Shown one piece after another: positions 33,741 to 44,800 of a stretch of 64,000 nucleotides of DNA (positions are counted from its first letter, which is position 1; every line of letters begins with the position of its first letter). Made by a program: the position numbers and the translations under genes. The stretch is from Lutjanus erythropterus (Eukaryota > Chordata > Actinopteri > Lutjaniformes > Lutjanidae). Under the pieces are notes generated by a model, which was given only the letters and a program-made list of their open reading frames with translations, ran no database searches and was not told the origin of the DNA. The stretch covers positions 17,376,695-17,440,694 of the forward strand of contig CM034606.1 in NCBI GenBank assembly GCA_020091685.1, written 5' to 3'.

Positions 33741-35396
33741 TCACTGATCTACGTGGATCCTATGATGTCTGGAGAGGGAAGATGAATGGTTAAAGCCTTT
33801 TCCACACTGGGAGCACCTGTATGGTTTTTCCACAGACAGGATCCGCTGTTTAGGGAAGGCGTTGTTAGGGAATCCCTTCGGTGTGGGAATGGTGGTGTAC
33901 TGCTGCGGTTGCGGCTGTGGTGGCTGTGGCTGCTGCTGTTGCTGTTTGCTCTCCAAGTGAACTCTCTGATGCCTGGCGAGGGAAGAGGAGTGATTGAATC
34001 TTTTGCCACAGTGAGTGCAGGTGTAACTCTTTCCCTCTGAGTGGACTCTTTGGTGCCGGGACAGGGAAGAGGAATGATTGAAGCCTTTGTCACAGTGGTG
34101 GCACATGTAGGGCTTGTCTCCCTGCTGGTGCACCCTCTGCTTCGGGGGAGTGCCGTAGGACAAGGGTTTCCCAGGCTGGGGTGGGGAAAACACTGGGTTC
34201 TGCAGGTGGGTCTTGTGGTGGCGAGACAGAGAAGAAGAGTGATTGAAGCCCTTGTTGCAATGTCTGCAGGTGTAGGGCTTCCCTCCGGCGTGGACTTGCT
34301 GGTGTTTCTTTAGATGGCGTTTGCGGACAAAACTCTTCCTGCACATGTTGCATTTGTAGGGCTTCTCCCCCGAGTGGATCCTCTGGTGCTCCCTCAGAGT
34401 GGCAGCAGCAGCAAAACACTTTCCGCATTGTGCGCACCGGTGGGGTTTGTCACCAAGCACAACGGCAGCGTGGGTCTTCTGGTGCTGCTTCAGGTTGGAA
34501 GTTGTGGCGAAGCCTTTGCCACACTGGCCGCATGTGTACGGCTTCTCGCGTGCATGAACCTCCTGATGCTTTTTCAGATGCCTTCTGCGGACAAAGCTCT
34601 TCCTACACTGGGTGCATTTGTAGGGCTTGTCCTCTGAATGCATCTTCATGTGTTCTCTCAGGGTGATCGCAGCGGCAAAACTCTTGCCACATTCCGAGCA
34701 TCTGTGAGGCTTGTCTGGCAAATGAATCATCTGATGAGACTTGAGGCTAAAGGCATCAATAACATCTTTGCCCATAATCTCAACTCCAGGGGGAACATAG
34801 GGCTTCTCTTTCATGTGAATCTTCATGTGCTGCTTGAGGCTGGCCTCCACAGCAAAGCTCTCACCACAGTGGACACAGATGTAAGGGTTGAGGTCTTTAT
34901 GGATCTCAAAGTGTTGGTGAAGATCAGCTATGCTGCCAAAAATCTCCCCACACTCGTTGCACTGCAAGCCATGGGCTTCATGTATGATTACACCGTTCTC
35001 AGACTCCACTGTCAACTCACCACCATGGTCAGACTCCACTTTTACCACATGTTCACTTTCCGTCTTAAGCAGCACCTCTCCGAGCAGAGCCTCACTCCCC
35101 GTCGTCTTGATTTCTGCCCCTGTGAAACAATGCATCTCACCATGCTCCACCTTAATGTAATCATGGTCTGTCTCGGCAACAATTGCATCCACACAGGCTA
35201 CAGCTCCAAGATCTGTCCCCAGTCCCTGGATCTTTAAGTCTGAGCCATGGATCTCAAGCTCTAATCCACGCTTTTCTTCTGTCATGATCTCCGTTTCTGC
35301 TCCATAATGAAGGTCGACATGGCTGTGGGCTATGACACACTCCGACCCAAGTGTGTCAAGGCCGGGTGTGTCACATTCAGTCTCTGACTCGGCCAT
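33741..35396 (-). CDS. C2H2 zinc-finger protein, 11 intact fingers
   Basis: A single exon encodes 551 residues from the first ATG (MAESETECD; 35396). The frame is open further upstream, but only GTG or CTG could start there, and a stop lies just inside the acceptor. Residues 1-145 are acidic with no KRAB, SCAN or BTB domain. Intact C2H2 fingers start near residues 146, 174, 233, 261, 289, 321, 349, 377, 432, 460 and 528. Many are joined by linkers close to TGEKP (SGEKP, SEDKP). Two slots are degenerate: 201-225 lost its cysteines and about 409-423 keeps only a linker. A glutamine/proline tract lies near 485-500. Four fingers share the helix NHSSSLSR or NHSSSLAR. The protein is likely a nuclear DNA-binding factor. 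I do not recognise a specific orthologue. Confidence 0.9.
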   Translation of the reverse strand: MAESETECDTPGLDTLGSECVIAHSHVDLHYGAETEIMTEEKRGLELEIHGSDLKIQGLGTDLGAVACVDAIVAETDHDYIKVEHGEMHCFTGAEIKTTGSEALLGEVLLKTESEHVVKVESDHGGELTVESENGVIIHEAHGLQCNECGEIFGSIADLHQHFEIHKDLNPYICVHCGESFAVEASLKQHMKIHMKEKPYVPPGVEIMGKDVIDAFSLKSHQMIHLPDKPHRCSECGKSFAAAITLREHMKMHSEDKPYKCTQCRKSFVRRRHLKKHQEVHAREKPYTCGQCGKGFATTSNLKQHQKTHAAVVLGDKPHRCAQCGKCFAAAATLREHQRIHSGEKPYKCNMCRKSFVRKRHLKKHQQVHAGGKPYTCRHCNKGFNHSSSLSRHHKTHLQNPVFSPPQPGKPLSYGTPPKQRVHQQGDKPYMCHHCDKGFNHSSSLSRHQRVHSEGKSYTCTHCGKRFNHSSSLARHQRVHLESKQQQQQPQPPQPQPQQYTTIPTPKGFPNNAFPKQRILSVEKPYRCSQCGKGFNHSSSLSRHHRIHVDQ

Positions 35397-35516
35397 GAGA
35401 ACACACTCCAGCCCCACGACCTCCGTTTTCTTGCCGGGCGATGACTCAAAAGGGAATCGGGGGATATAGAGTGTTTTTGGTTTGTGCAGCGCGGGTGCTC
35501 TTGTTAGTGATCAGAC
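35397..35516 (-). other. Zinc-finger gene 5' UTR part of the coding exon
   Basis: On the minus strand the sequence tttattcctttttcgcag ends at 35517 and forms a good acceptor; 120 bases of untranslated sequence follow before the ATG, with an in-frame tga near 35511. Confidence 0.6.
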
Positions 35517-37248
35517 CTGCGAAAAAGGAATAAAGAGAAAAGAATAAATAACTACAGTGCCTTGAGTGGTTTAATTTATTGGTTAATTTGTCTGGCATAA
35601 TGCCAGCTGATAAAACAGAAAAACTAAATTATCCAGAGATAGATTAGAAGGCAAATTTCTCATCCCTGACATCTCTAACAATATTTGATGTGGAGGCCCA
35701 AGGCCAGTGCACCATGCCACACAGTGCCACTTTCCTTGCATGCTCCATAAAGCAGTAGGATTATCATATACATTTGCTGCCAATAGTCACAAACGCCAAT
35801 TTCATGCAGTGAAATTAGGGTGGCAAGAGAGTACAGCAATTAAACAAACAGCAGTCTGGCATCAAATTCCACCTCTTGGAAACTAGACCGGGACAAAAAG
35901 AACAATTTGATTCCAAGCTGTCGTAAGCATGTACATACACACCCAGTTATGCCATGTCTATGTGCAGAGGTAAGCAACAAAACAGCAATACATACTGACA
36001 AAATTACCACATGATTACTTCAATATCTAGTTATTAAAGATGTATTGCAATCACATGAGAAAACTCCCATGTCAAGTATCGCATGTTAACTTGTGTTTCT
36101 CTACTACAAAAACTATTCCTGAGTATATAAAACAATCCTCATAGTGACGTTTTGGTAACACTGATTTTATGCAATTTAAGTTATGTATTTTGACATAAGC
36201 GTGGCTCACAACATCTCAGAGAGGACTCTTGGCATAATTATGGGCAGAGACAAACTTAATATGGAACTGACCAGCCTGAAAATCTGAAAATTTGACAATC
36301 ATCAGCTTTGTGCAGCCCATACAACATTAAAAATCATCTGTCATCTAACGCAATATCAATTAAGATAAATAAGAAAAAAGCTCATTTGCAACAGAAGTTT
36401 GCCACCCACCCCCCTACAGAAGGAGCTCTGCTTGCCTGGGACAGACATGAACAATCTCAGCCAACGAAAATTGTGCTTTGTTAGTGGCACATCACCAACA
36501 AGGTTAGAACAATATGTGATCACTGGTGTGACAAAAGTCCTTGATATTAGATACGTTTACATATTCTGAACTACTGTATATCCACTGGCCTGTGTTAATT
36601 TGATATCAGACAGTTCGGAATCTGCTGCATTATGCTTAAAAACTAAATTATTGAGTCAGTGTGAGAACCCAATAGGCTCACGCCTCACACAGATTAAAGT
36701 TGAGGGGCTGAGTCTAATAAAATGTATTTTCATTAAGTGCATACCTCATATCTTATCAACAACATGCTGGCAATAACACTTAGCAAGCTAAATGATCAAT
36801 TTGCTAGCCAAGTTAGCCCTCAAGACGAGCTTCAGCTTCACTTCACTAGCTAACGCAATTGATAAAATCAAAGTGGACCACCACATCATGATCACGCTCC
36901 CTATTCTAAATTAATCCGGCTGCCAAAGCCTGATCGGCCTACAAATTCATTTGTCTGCGCAGTTCGATATGCAACATTAATAAATAAGAGTACAAGGTGA
37001 AATGCACTTAAGAGTTCAAGTTTTGTTATTAAACACTGAAGTGTTTGGTTGCTAGCCTTCCATAACAGCTACAAATAGCCTTCATAGCCGCTAGTTAGCT
37101 GGCTATGGTCGAGGGGGGACTGGTTAACGACAAAACAGCATTGTGTTAGCTGCTAATGTGTTCGCGATTTAGCCCGCTAACTAGCTTCATAGCAAAGGCA
37201 ACACGAGAGTCATCATAGTAAAGACATAAAGAATAGCCAAATACTTAC
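35517..37248 (-). other. Probable 5' UTR intron of the zinc-finger gene
   Basis: On the minus strand a strong donor gtaagt (complement of 37243-37248) pairs with the acceptor at 35517-35520. The 1.7-kb interval is AT-rich and non-coding on both strands. Confidence 0.5.
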
Positions 37249-37700
37249 ATTAAACTGTGTGATCGAATTAAATAATTTGGTGCTATTTCTGACACAGCTA
37301 CCGACGCGGAAATTCTCGTTGTCGAGTATTAACAGGCCATCTTGTTGTGCCACACCAGCACTTCCAGCTAGCCAAGATTACATGCTCGCCTAAGATGGCT
37401 GCCACTAGCTAACGTTAGCGTGTTAGCTTCCGCCCTTCAAAACATATTGAATTAGACCTACCCCCGAAGCGATTTCCGAGTGCACTAAAAATACAAAAAG
37501 CTAATCAAAATGTGCATTTGACAGTACTGGTAAAATTTCAAATCCTCTTTTAACACGCAGAGCCACCGAAGACGCCGTCGTAAGCTAATGCTATAGCTAG
37601 GAGCCATACCGTAATTCCAACCAGGAGTTGGCTAGCTGAAACAAAGATGGCTAACCCTGAGGACGATGAATGCTGCGCGAAAAGCCCGGGAAAAGACGCA
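37249..37700 (-). promoter_or_regulatory. Candidate first exon and promoter zone of the zinc-finger gene
   Basis: A short non-coding exon likely ends at 37249 before gtaagt. The zone has raised CpG content and three AAGATGGC words, a core of YY1 sites: minus strand 37336-37343, plus strand 37392-37399 and 37644-37651. A second possible minus-strand donor (gtaagt, complement of about 37705-37710) could mark an alternative first exon. Start sites are inferred, not seen. Confidence 0.45.
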
Positions 37701-38539
37701 GTCTACTTACATAAGAATCCATGTAAGAAACAAATCATAGGGCAAAGCAGTATAAAATGCATTTACCAAACACATGAGTGATTGTATCAACGGCTGCCTG
37801 AGAGGACTCGATGAATCTTGGCTACAGACCTACAGCCCTCCTTTACTGCGGCAGCAGCCGACAAACCGCACACACGACTTCAATGGCGGCCTTGCTGATG
37901 TTAGCAGCTATCCAGCCGAGACAATATTAGCGTGCTGGCTACATAGCCATGATGCCAAGCTAACAAGCCAGCTAATCCAGTTTGCTAGCACGGCTAGATG
38001 CTGCCCTACAGTTTAGTACTAGCCTGTAGATTGTAAAACATTGGAGCGGAAGCTTTAGTAAACCGCCCATCCGACCGTGTTAAGTCTGATGTCGCATGCA
38101 AAGATAGGTTGAACATTGATTCAGCAGAGACAGATGGGCCGATTCTACAACAAACATGTCTCAGAAATAACCTGGATGAGAATCAAATCTGAAATAGTTC
38201 CTTGTGCCAGTGTGCCTGCTTGTCTGCGTTTGCAACAGAACAAAATGTTACAACCAGTGCAAGTCTAGGCCTGTATTTTTCCATTACAAAGTTCGTTACT
38301 ATCAGATCTGAATAGGCAAAATAGACCCATTAATACCACCCATACATGAACCACCATAACAAATACTAACAACGGTAATATACCGTTAAACAGAGACTTG
38401 CCTCTGCTTCAATACTGCCCCTATGAACGACAGACTAAGTTGAATATAAACGGTGAATATCCACCAGGAGTAAGGATCACGCCGGTTTTACATAAATAAA
38501 TTCACGCATTCACACACCCACCTTTCTGTCCTTTTGCTT

Positions 38540-38870
38540 TATAGGCGGCTGAACAGAGAGAAAAGGAGAATCGCTTGTATGCTTCAAACTCTGGGCTGAG
38601 AAAGGCTTTCCAAGCTGTTGTGAGCCTCGTCAAACCGCTGTGTGTCTTCCTCTCTCGGTCTGTGTGTGTAGCTGGCGCCACAGCTCATCTGGCGCCAACG
38701 TTGGACTACCGACGCACTTTAGCGAAAGCAACCATTGTCGTTTCAATACAGTACGAACACCACTGTCGCCCCCTACAGCCCCGGGGTCGTTCATGCAAGA
38801 CAAACGGGAGTTCAAGAGGAAACACTGTCAACGTTTTACTTCCACTGTCTAAATATGCAGTATTAAAATA
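38540..38870. promoter_or_regulatory. GC-rich CpG-containing patch with paired TGGCGCCA palindromes
   Basis: TGGCGCCA occurs at 38673-38680 and 38690-38697, resembling E2F-type cores, within locally GC-rich DNA. The open frames here do not resemble proteins. It may belong to a distal promoter of the zinc-finger or TRIM gene; this is inference. Confidence 0.3.
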
Positions 38871-38879
38871 GTGTAAACT

Positions 38880-39075
38880 AACTCAAATATATTTACAGTA
38901 CTGTAGGCTACTTGAGTGGACTTCTGCGGTACTTGTACTTTACTTTACCATTATATATTGAACTACTTTATATTTCTACTCCACTACAATTTAGAGTGAA
39001 GTATAGTGGTTTTGCCTTCAACTTCACTACATTTATCTCACAGCTCTAATTACTAGTTACTTTGCAGATTAACAC
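38880..39075. repeat. Truncated Tol2-like hAT-derived repeat
   Basis: Contains gcggtacttgtactttactt and tttatatttctactccacta, words shared with the 10393-11068 element and its relatives. Terminal repeats and target duplications are not visible. Confidence 0.55.
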
Positions 39076-40060
39076 AAAACATGATCAACACACGATGTAT
39101 GTTGCAGTGCAAAAATTTGAAATGACCAGTTATCTTACTGGTAACAGTCATGAGAAGCAGGTATCCGTTATTGTATTGTTTTGATAGCCTGATATTGCTG
39201 TTTGACATAATTTCAGACCACACCAAATATAAAAAAATATTCATTAGTTTTATTCACTCATTAGTTTCTGACTCTGAATGTGGGAAAAACAGTAAAATTC
39301 CCCAAAACTGTATCTCTGAACTATCTCTTTGACCCATTCACATGCATTTAGGCTGTTCTGTGATCTCATTTTGTTGACTAATGTAATGACTAATTACTAA
39401 TGTAATATTTTTTCACTTCCTTTCAGCAAGCCTGAAAATGTTTGGAGCCCCAGCTGAGAAGACCTGCCTCCCACTTTGAAACCCTCTGTCCTAAAGCATT
39501 TTGGCTTGTATTATGGTCTCTTTGTTGACTTGCAGAAATATTTGCTTGAGACAAAGTGAGTAATCACAGTGCAAGTGAAAAATGCTAAAAAAAAAAAAAA
39601 AAAGCTAAAAAAAAAAGAAAAAAAGACAGGACTTGATCAGCCTAATTGACAAATCTTGCCCTAAAATCACTGTGATCTATATTGCGGGGAAAATCCCAAC
39701 TATCTCTTTAAATCTGTGTAAAAATGCTGAGATATAGATTTATTAGGCAGTGTGCAAGTAGATGCAAGAAAGCGATGCCCCAGGCATAAACTTGAGAAAG
39801 CAGAGAAGCGTGGAAGAAATCCAATGTTTCTTTGAAGATGAATGAGCAGAACTAATCACTTAAAACAAAGCTGTGCCTCAAGCGCCAACCTAAACTTATC
39901 TGCCAGTAGTAGCTTACCAACCAAATATTAATTTTTTAACAGCTGCTACTACAGCGACGACTAACCTTGTATGGATTTAAAATGATTGCTATCATCCTGA
40001 CTCAGGTTTAAAAAATGGCACTGCTGGGAAGTAGCAGGGACTCATTTCAAGGCTGATGAA
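39076..40060. other. Intergenic DNA
   Basis: AT-rich, with an A-rich stretch at 39585-39625. No gene or clear repeat family recognised. Confidence 0.4.
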
Positions 40061-40062
40061 TT

Positions 40063-40185
40063 AGGGATCGACATTGCATCGGTGCATAGACTCACATCCT
40101 TGCTGATACTCAGTCCAGCGTTTGAGGTTTTATCACAGGCATTGCTGATACTGGTATCTGTATCAGAACAACCCATCATCAAACT
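40063..40185 (+). repeat. 'agggatcgacattgcatcgg' dispersed repeat fragment
   Basis: The order agggatcgac...tgctgatact...gatactggtatctgtatcag resembles a fish repeat with repeated GATA-like and 'tatcgg' words. Boundaries are approximate. Confidence 0.4.
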
Positions 40186-41169
40186 ATGCCAGCTACATAA
40201 TCACATTACAAGTTAATAAAATAATGAATTCTGACATTTATAGCTACATGTTACTCAAACAAAGTGAATACAGAAAACAAGTGGACAACAAATTAAGGGA
40301 CAAATCCAGAGCTCCAGTGCTGCCTGTCATAGATTCTCCAAGTCTCCAAAAGATATTTCCTTTTTTTCGATTATGGAGATTGAGAGCGGTATCTAAAAGA
40401 TCCCCTCAAAATCTCCCCTAGGTGTTCGGTGAAGGCTATAATAAATGATTCACATCATCAAACCATTGAAGGATCCCTTGTTTCTCCACTCAATTCAGCA
40501 GTTGTTTGTTGTATGACGCCATCTGATTTTCTTTTTAATGCAAAGTAGAGCCAATTATTGTTTACCCTCAAAAGCTGTTATGAGATCTATAATAAGAATC
40601 TAGAAATGCAGCAGCAACGTTATTCTTTCTAGTTTTTGCATCCATAGCTTTGAGGAGAATTATTAACAAGAGAAGTCACATATATCAAACTGTATATTTT
40701 ATGTAGTGATGAATTAGTCCCACAAGATGATGCTGTTTTCCCAGTGCCAGAGTTGGTGAATGCCCTGACAGTATATGGTCAGTACATATTGTACATATCA
40801 TGGGCAGAAGTCTAAATGTAGATAAACGTAAAACAAATATGGTGCCAAGTGAAGGTTATTTCTTATCAGTGTAGATAAAATCAAAATGAAACACATATCA
40901 ACACTCTAAAAATAATAGCATACTCTGTGAAGGTTATTTAATATGTTAGATACTATTCAGATGCTCACAATAAGAAATTTAAATGTTTTCACATTTTTTA
41001 CAACTTCATCATGTAAAAAGTGGACTTTGTATTGAATCAACCTACCTTCCTCTGGATGTTAAATACCTTTTATTCTTAGTTATTGACAACAGAAATGTCT
41101 CCCTGTAAATCTGTCTATCTATCTGATTTTTATTTGACTAGTTTCATCTCCTTTGTCTCTTTGTTCCAG
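40186..41169. other. Intergenic DNA upstream of the TRIM gene
   Basis: No coding segment identified. A first non-coding TRIM exon may lie here, but its donor could not be chosen with confidence. Confidence 0.4.
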
Positions 41170-41477
41170 GCAGCTTATTTGTAGTGACACCCATTCCCTG
41201 ACTATTAAACACCCAACCAGGAATACTGGTTTTACAGTGAGAGTTGACCACATAGCTAACATTCTGTTGCACACAGTGTCAGTCACACAGTTTCATCGAA
41301 GCTGTTCACTTCAGGAACTCATATCTCTGTGGAAACTTCACTTTTTTGTTGAGTCTCTTCTTAAGCTGTTGATCTCAACACATTTTATTAAGAAGTTGAC
41401 ACACTGCTGCTCAGCTGATTCACCTGGGGATTCTAATTTTGTTATCACATCTTTTTTGTTTTTAACACCTGGTAAAA
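41170..41477 (+). other. TRIM gene 5' UTR exon part
   Basis: A pyrimidine-rich acceptor (cctttgtctctttgttccag) ends at 41169. The next 308 bases contain no ATG at all until the coding start at 41478, which supports that start. Confidence 0.5.
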
Positions 41478-41876
41478 ATGTCCCACCCCAGCACTCTGGA
41501 TTTAGACAGGTACAGCACCTTGGACAAATCTCGTCGGTCTACCAGTCGTAGCCAGCCCAGGGCACAGGCCAAGAACGGAGAAGTCCTGTGTGACTTCTGC
41601 ACAACAAGGAAGCAGAAGGCTGAGAAGTCTTGCTTGGTGTGCCTGGCCTCTTACTGCGAGGCCCACCTGCAGTCTCACTATGAGTACCCCGCCATGATGA
41701 AGCACAAACTGGTCAAAGCCACGGGTCAGATGAGAGAGAAGATCTGTGCACAGCATGACAAGCTGCTGGAGGCTTTCTGTCGCACCGATGAGACTTCAGT
41801 GTGTGTTCTGTGCATGATGGACGAACACAAACACCACGACATCGTCCCAGCTGGAACCGAGAGGACAGAGAAACAA
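41478..41876 (+). CDS. TRIM16-like exon: N-terminus and two B-boxes
   Basis: 133 codons ending at CAA in phase 0 before gtgagt. The N-terminal 34 residues are basic and serine-rich, with no cysteine pattern of a RING. Confidence 0.85.
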
Positions 41877-44800
41877 GTGAGTGATGAAATCCTGAATCTA
41901 TACTTCTGAAAGACTCACATGGACACAGTAAATAGTTCATCTGCAGTGTTATCAGCCACTAATTAGCACCTTTAATGTCACTCCCTCCACAGAAACAACT
42001 TGGGACCACGCTGCACAAATCTCAACAGAGGATTGACCAGAGGATTAAAAAGTGGCAGGATCTCCGACAAGCTGTTGAATCAGTTAAAGTAAGTACTACT
42101 ATTTTAATCATTGCATGGTGCTTAAAACAGTTAGTATGAAAAATCCATCCACCTAATCCTATCCACTGGTGGACTCAGGCTGTCTGAGGGGCAGAGGAAA
42201 CTTTATCATGTTTTGTCCACTGAAGGGCACTTTCTATTATGTTTTCTCTACCTTAGGGGGAACAAGGAAGGTACTGTTGCTGTGTTTTATTTCCCAACAT
42301 TTGAAGGAGACAACTGACCAAAAGATTTTTTGATTTATTATGGAAAAAGCTTGCTAGGCTGAGTGTAGGTGAATGGTTTTCCAAATGAGCTCTGCCCTAT
42401 AGAAAAAAAGATTACAAATATATGTAAGTAGCTCTTACTTTTTTAAACTTTTGTACGTCAATCTAAGACATTACTCGACTGAAGTGTATCACCCTAATTC
42501 AATCCTCAACAAAATGTTTTATTTTATTCTTAGGTGGGGTGGGGAGTGGATGAAGTTTGTGTTAAATCTTTGGTTGTTAACTTGAGATTGTTTTTTCAGG
42601 TGTATTTTTGTTCTTTGTGTATAGATATATTCTAAAATAAAAATAAATAATTCTCTTTCTTATGTATCCCATCAGCACTCTGCTCAACAGGTCCTGGAGG
42701 AGAATGAGCGTATCTTCACTGAGCTTCTGCTCTCCATAGAGAGGAAGTACAATGAAGTCAAGGAGATGATCCGCTCCCACGAAAGGACCACTGTGACACG
42801 TGGGGAGATACTGCTGGACCGCCTGGAGGAAGAAATCACTCTGCTGAAGAAGAGGCACAACGACCTGGAGAAGCTCTCACACACTGATGATCACATACAC
42901 TTCCTGCAGGTGAGGTTGATCTGTACTGAGGATCCTGACCAAGAACTTGTATGGTGCAAAAATGTAGGCTGTCTGCTAGATATGTCTCTTTTCTCATCTC
43001 TGTCTTCCACTTTCTTATTATTTACCAGAGCTGGCAGTCTCTGTCGGGTCCCTCAGGATATGAAGACCTCAACAACGTCAGCGTCGCTCCCTACTACTCC
43101 TTTGATGCTACCAAGAGAGCCATCGCTGCGCTGAAATTACAAGTAGAAGAAGTCAGCAAAGCAGAAATGAGCAAAATCTCAGGAGCAGGTGAACAAATCT
43201 GTCTCTGTTCATCTCAAGTGGAATTGATGTCTCTCTGCAGAGGAGTTCCTCTCAGCAGTGGTCTGTTTTCATGAAGCTAATGCTGCCATCTGTCTCTTCA
43301 CAGTGAAGGAAGTCTACATCACGCAAGAGCTTGACACAAAGACGAGGAGAGAATCGAGTTTAAGGGATGTGGGACCAAAGGCAAGAGAGGAACCATGGAC
43401 AAGAGAAGAGCCAAAAACAAGAGAGGATTTCATGAAATGTGAGTTATTATGTTGCTTTTGACTTAAATCTGCCTTTAACATGTTGTTGTTGGACTGTTGG
43501 CATCAACCTGGCAAAGTTTACTTTAAAGTTTACTTCAAAGTTTACTCACTTTAGGAGTGATGCTCACATAGTAGGAATATCTGTTAGGGAAACTACTTTA
43601 AAAAATATATTTTACCAGACTACTGGCTCCCTCAATGAAAAGCAGTTAAACTGAATTACTAATTTTAAAAATAGCTTGTCAAACTAAAAACACTGAAAAG
43701 AATAGTTCATCTACATCCTGTTATCTCAAGCTGTGTTGAGAAACTTTTACACAGAGGTAAAACTGATCTGACTCTGAGTAAAGTGTAGATGTGTTTTATT
43801 TAGAGATGAGGGCAGGCCGATTCTCACTTTGGCTGCCTGATGATGTATTTTAAGGAGGACTGGTTGCAAACTACAGGTGATTTGAATTAAATAGTAAGTG
43901 ACTGTCATTAAATGACAACTATGTCTAGTGTGCTGTGACTTTGTGCCATACTGTATGGTAAAAAATGCTGTGAGAATACGATGAATATGTTGCTTAAGAC
44001 TAGCCACCTAAACTACATTATCCAAATGAGTTAACTATTGAAAAGGCTACTGAGATTTGAATGTAGTTTAAGTACCAACCGGCTACTGCAAATTTTATTT
44101 AAACTAGTAATTGACCTATACGACGATGACTACACCATCTGTCCCTAACAAAGGGATGAATACACCATGTGGTGAAACCACTGAAACGACTCTCATGGAA
44201 GGTATGCTGCTTGCAAAACAGGTTTGGCGAAATATAAGAAGGCAAACTTACAGTTCAGTATCACTTAAACAAACACAGGTGTTCCTGCTTTTACTCCATC
44301 TGTGGAAAGCATTTGAACAAGGTGATGAATGGGAGGTACAAACCAAAGGTTTCAGTGGGCTAACATTGTCATTCCTGAACACAGGTCACAAGTATCTATT
44401 TAGGTGACTTGAAGCAAAAGAAGAGATGTTAAATTGTGAAAATAAAGGTTCATATAAATCTCAAAAGAGACAAATAGACCAAAACAAACAATAACATTAG
44501 ATTGGAAACAGAGACTGAACACAGAGACACAAAGTTGATTGATAATTATATTGTTGTCTGTTGTTTAGATACTTGCCAGTTGATTCTGGACGTCAACAGC
44601 GTCCACCCCAACCTTCACCTCTCTGAGGGCAACCGAACAGCTACAATGAAGAGTGACCCCAAGAACTACCCTGACCACCAAGACCGATTCGACCACTGGC
44701 AGCAGGTGAGGATTTACTGCTTGCAAAGATTTCTTTTTGAACTGGAGAAAGAAGAGGCAGTCAACTATATTTTTTGTGAATGGACTGAAAATCTATCAGG

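Noticed and set aside
34041..35237. Several plus-strand open frames across the zinc-finger exon
   Set aside because: They are shadows of the minus-strand gene; their repeats mirror the finger repeats.
35397..35417. A longer zinc-finger protein starting at 35417
   Set aside because: The codon there is GTG, not ATG. The first ATG in frame is at 35396, and the upstream sequence runs into a stop and a splice acceptor.
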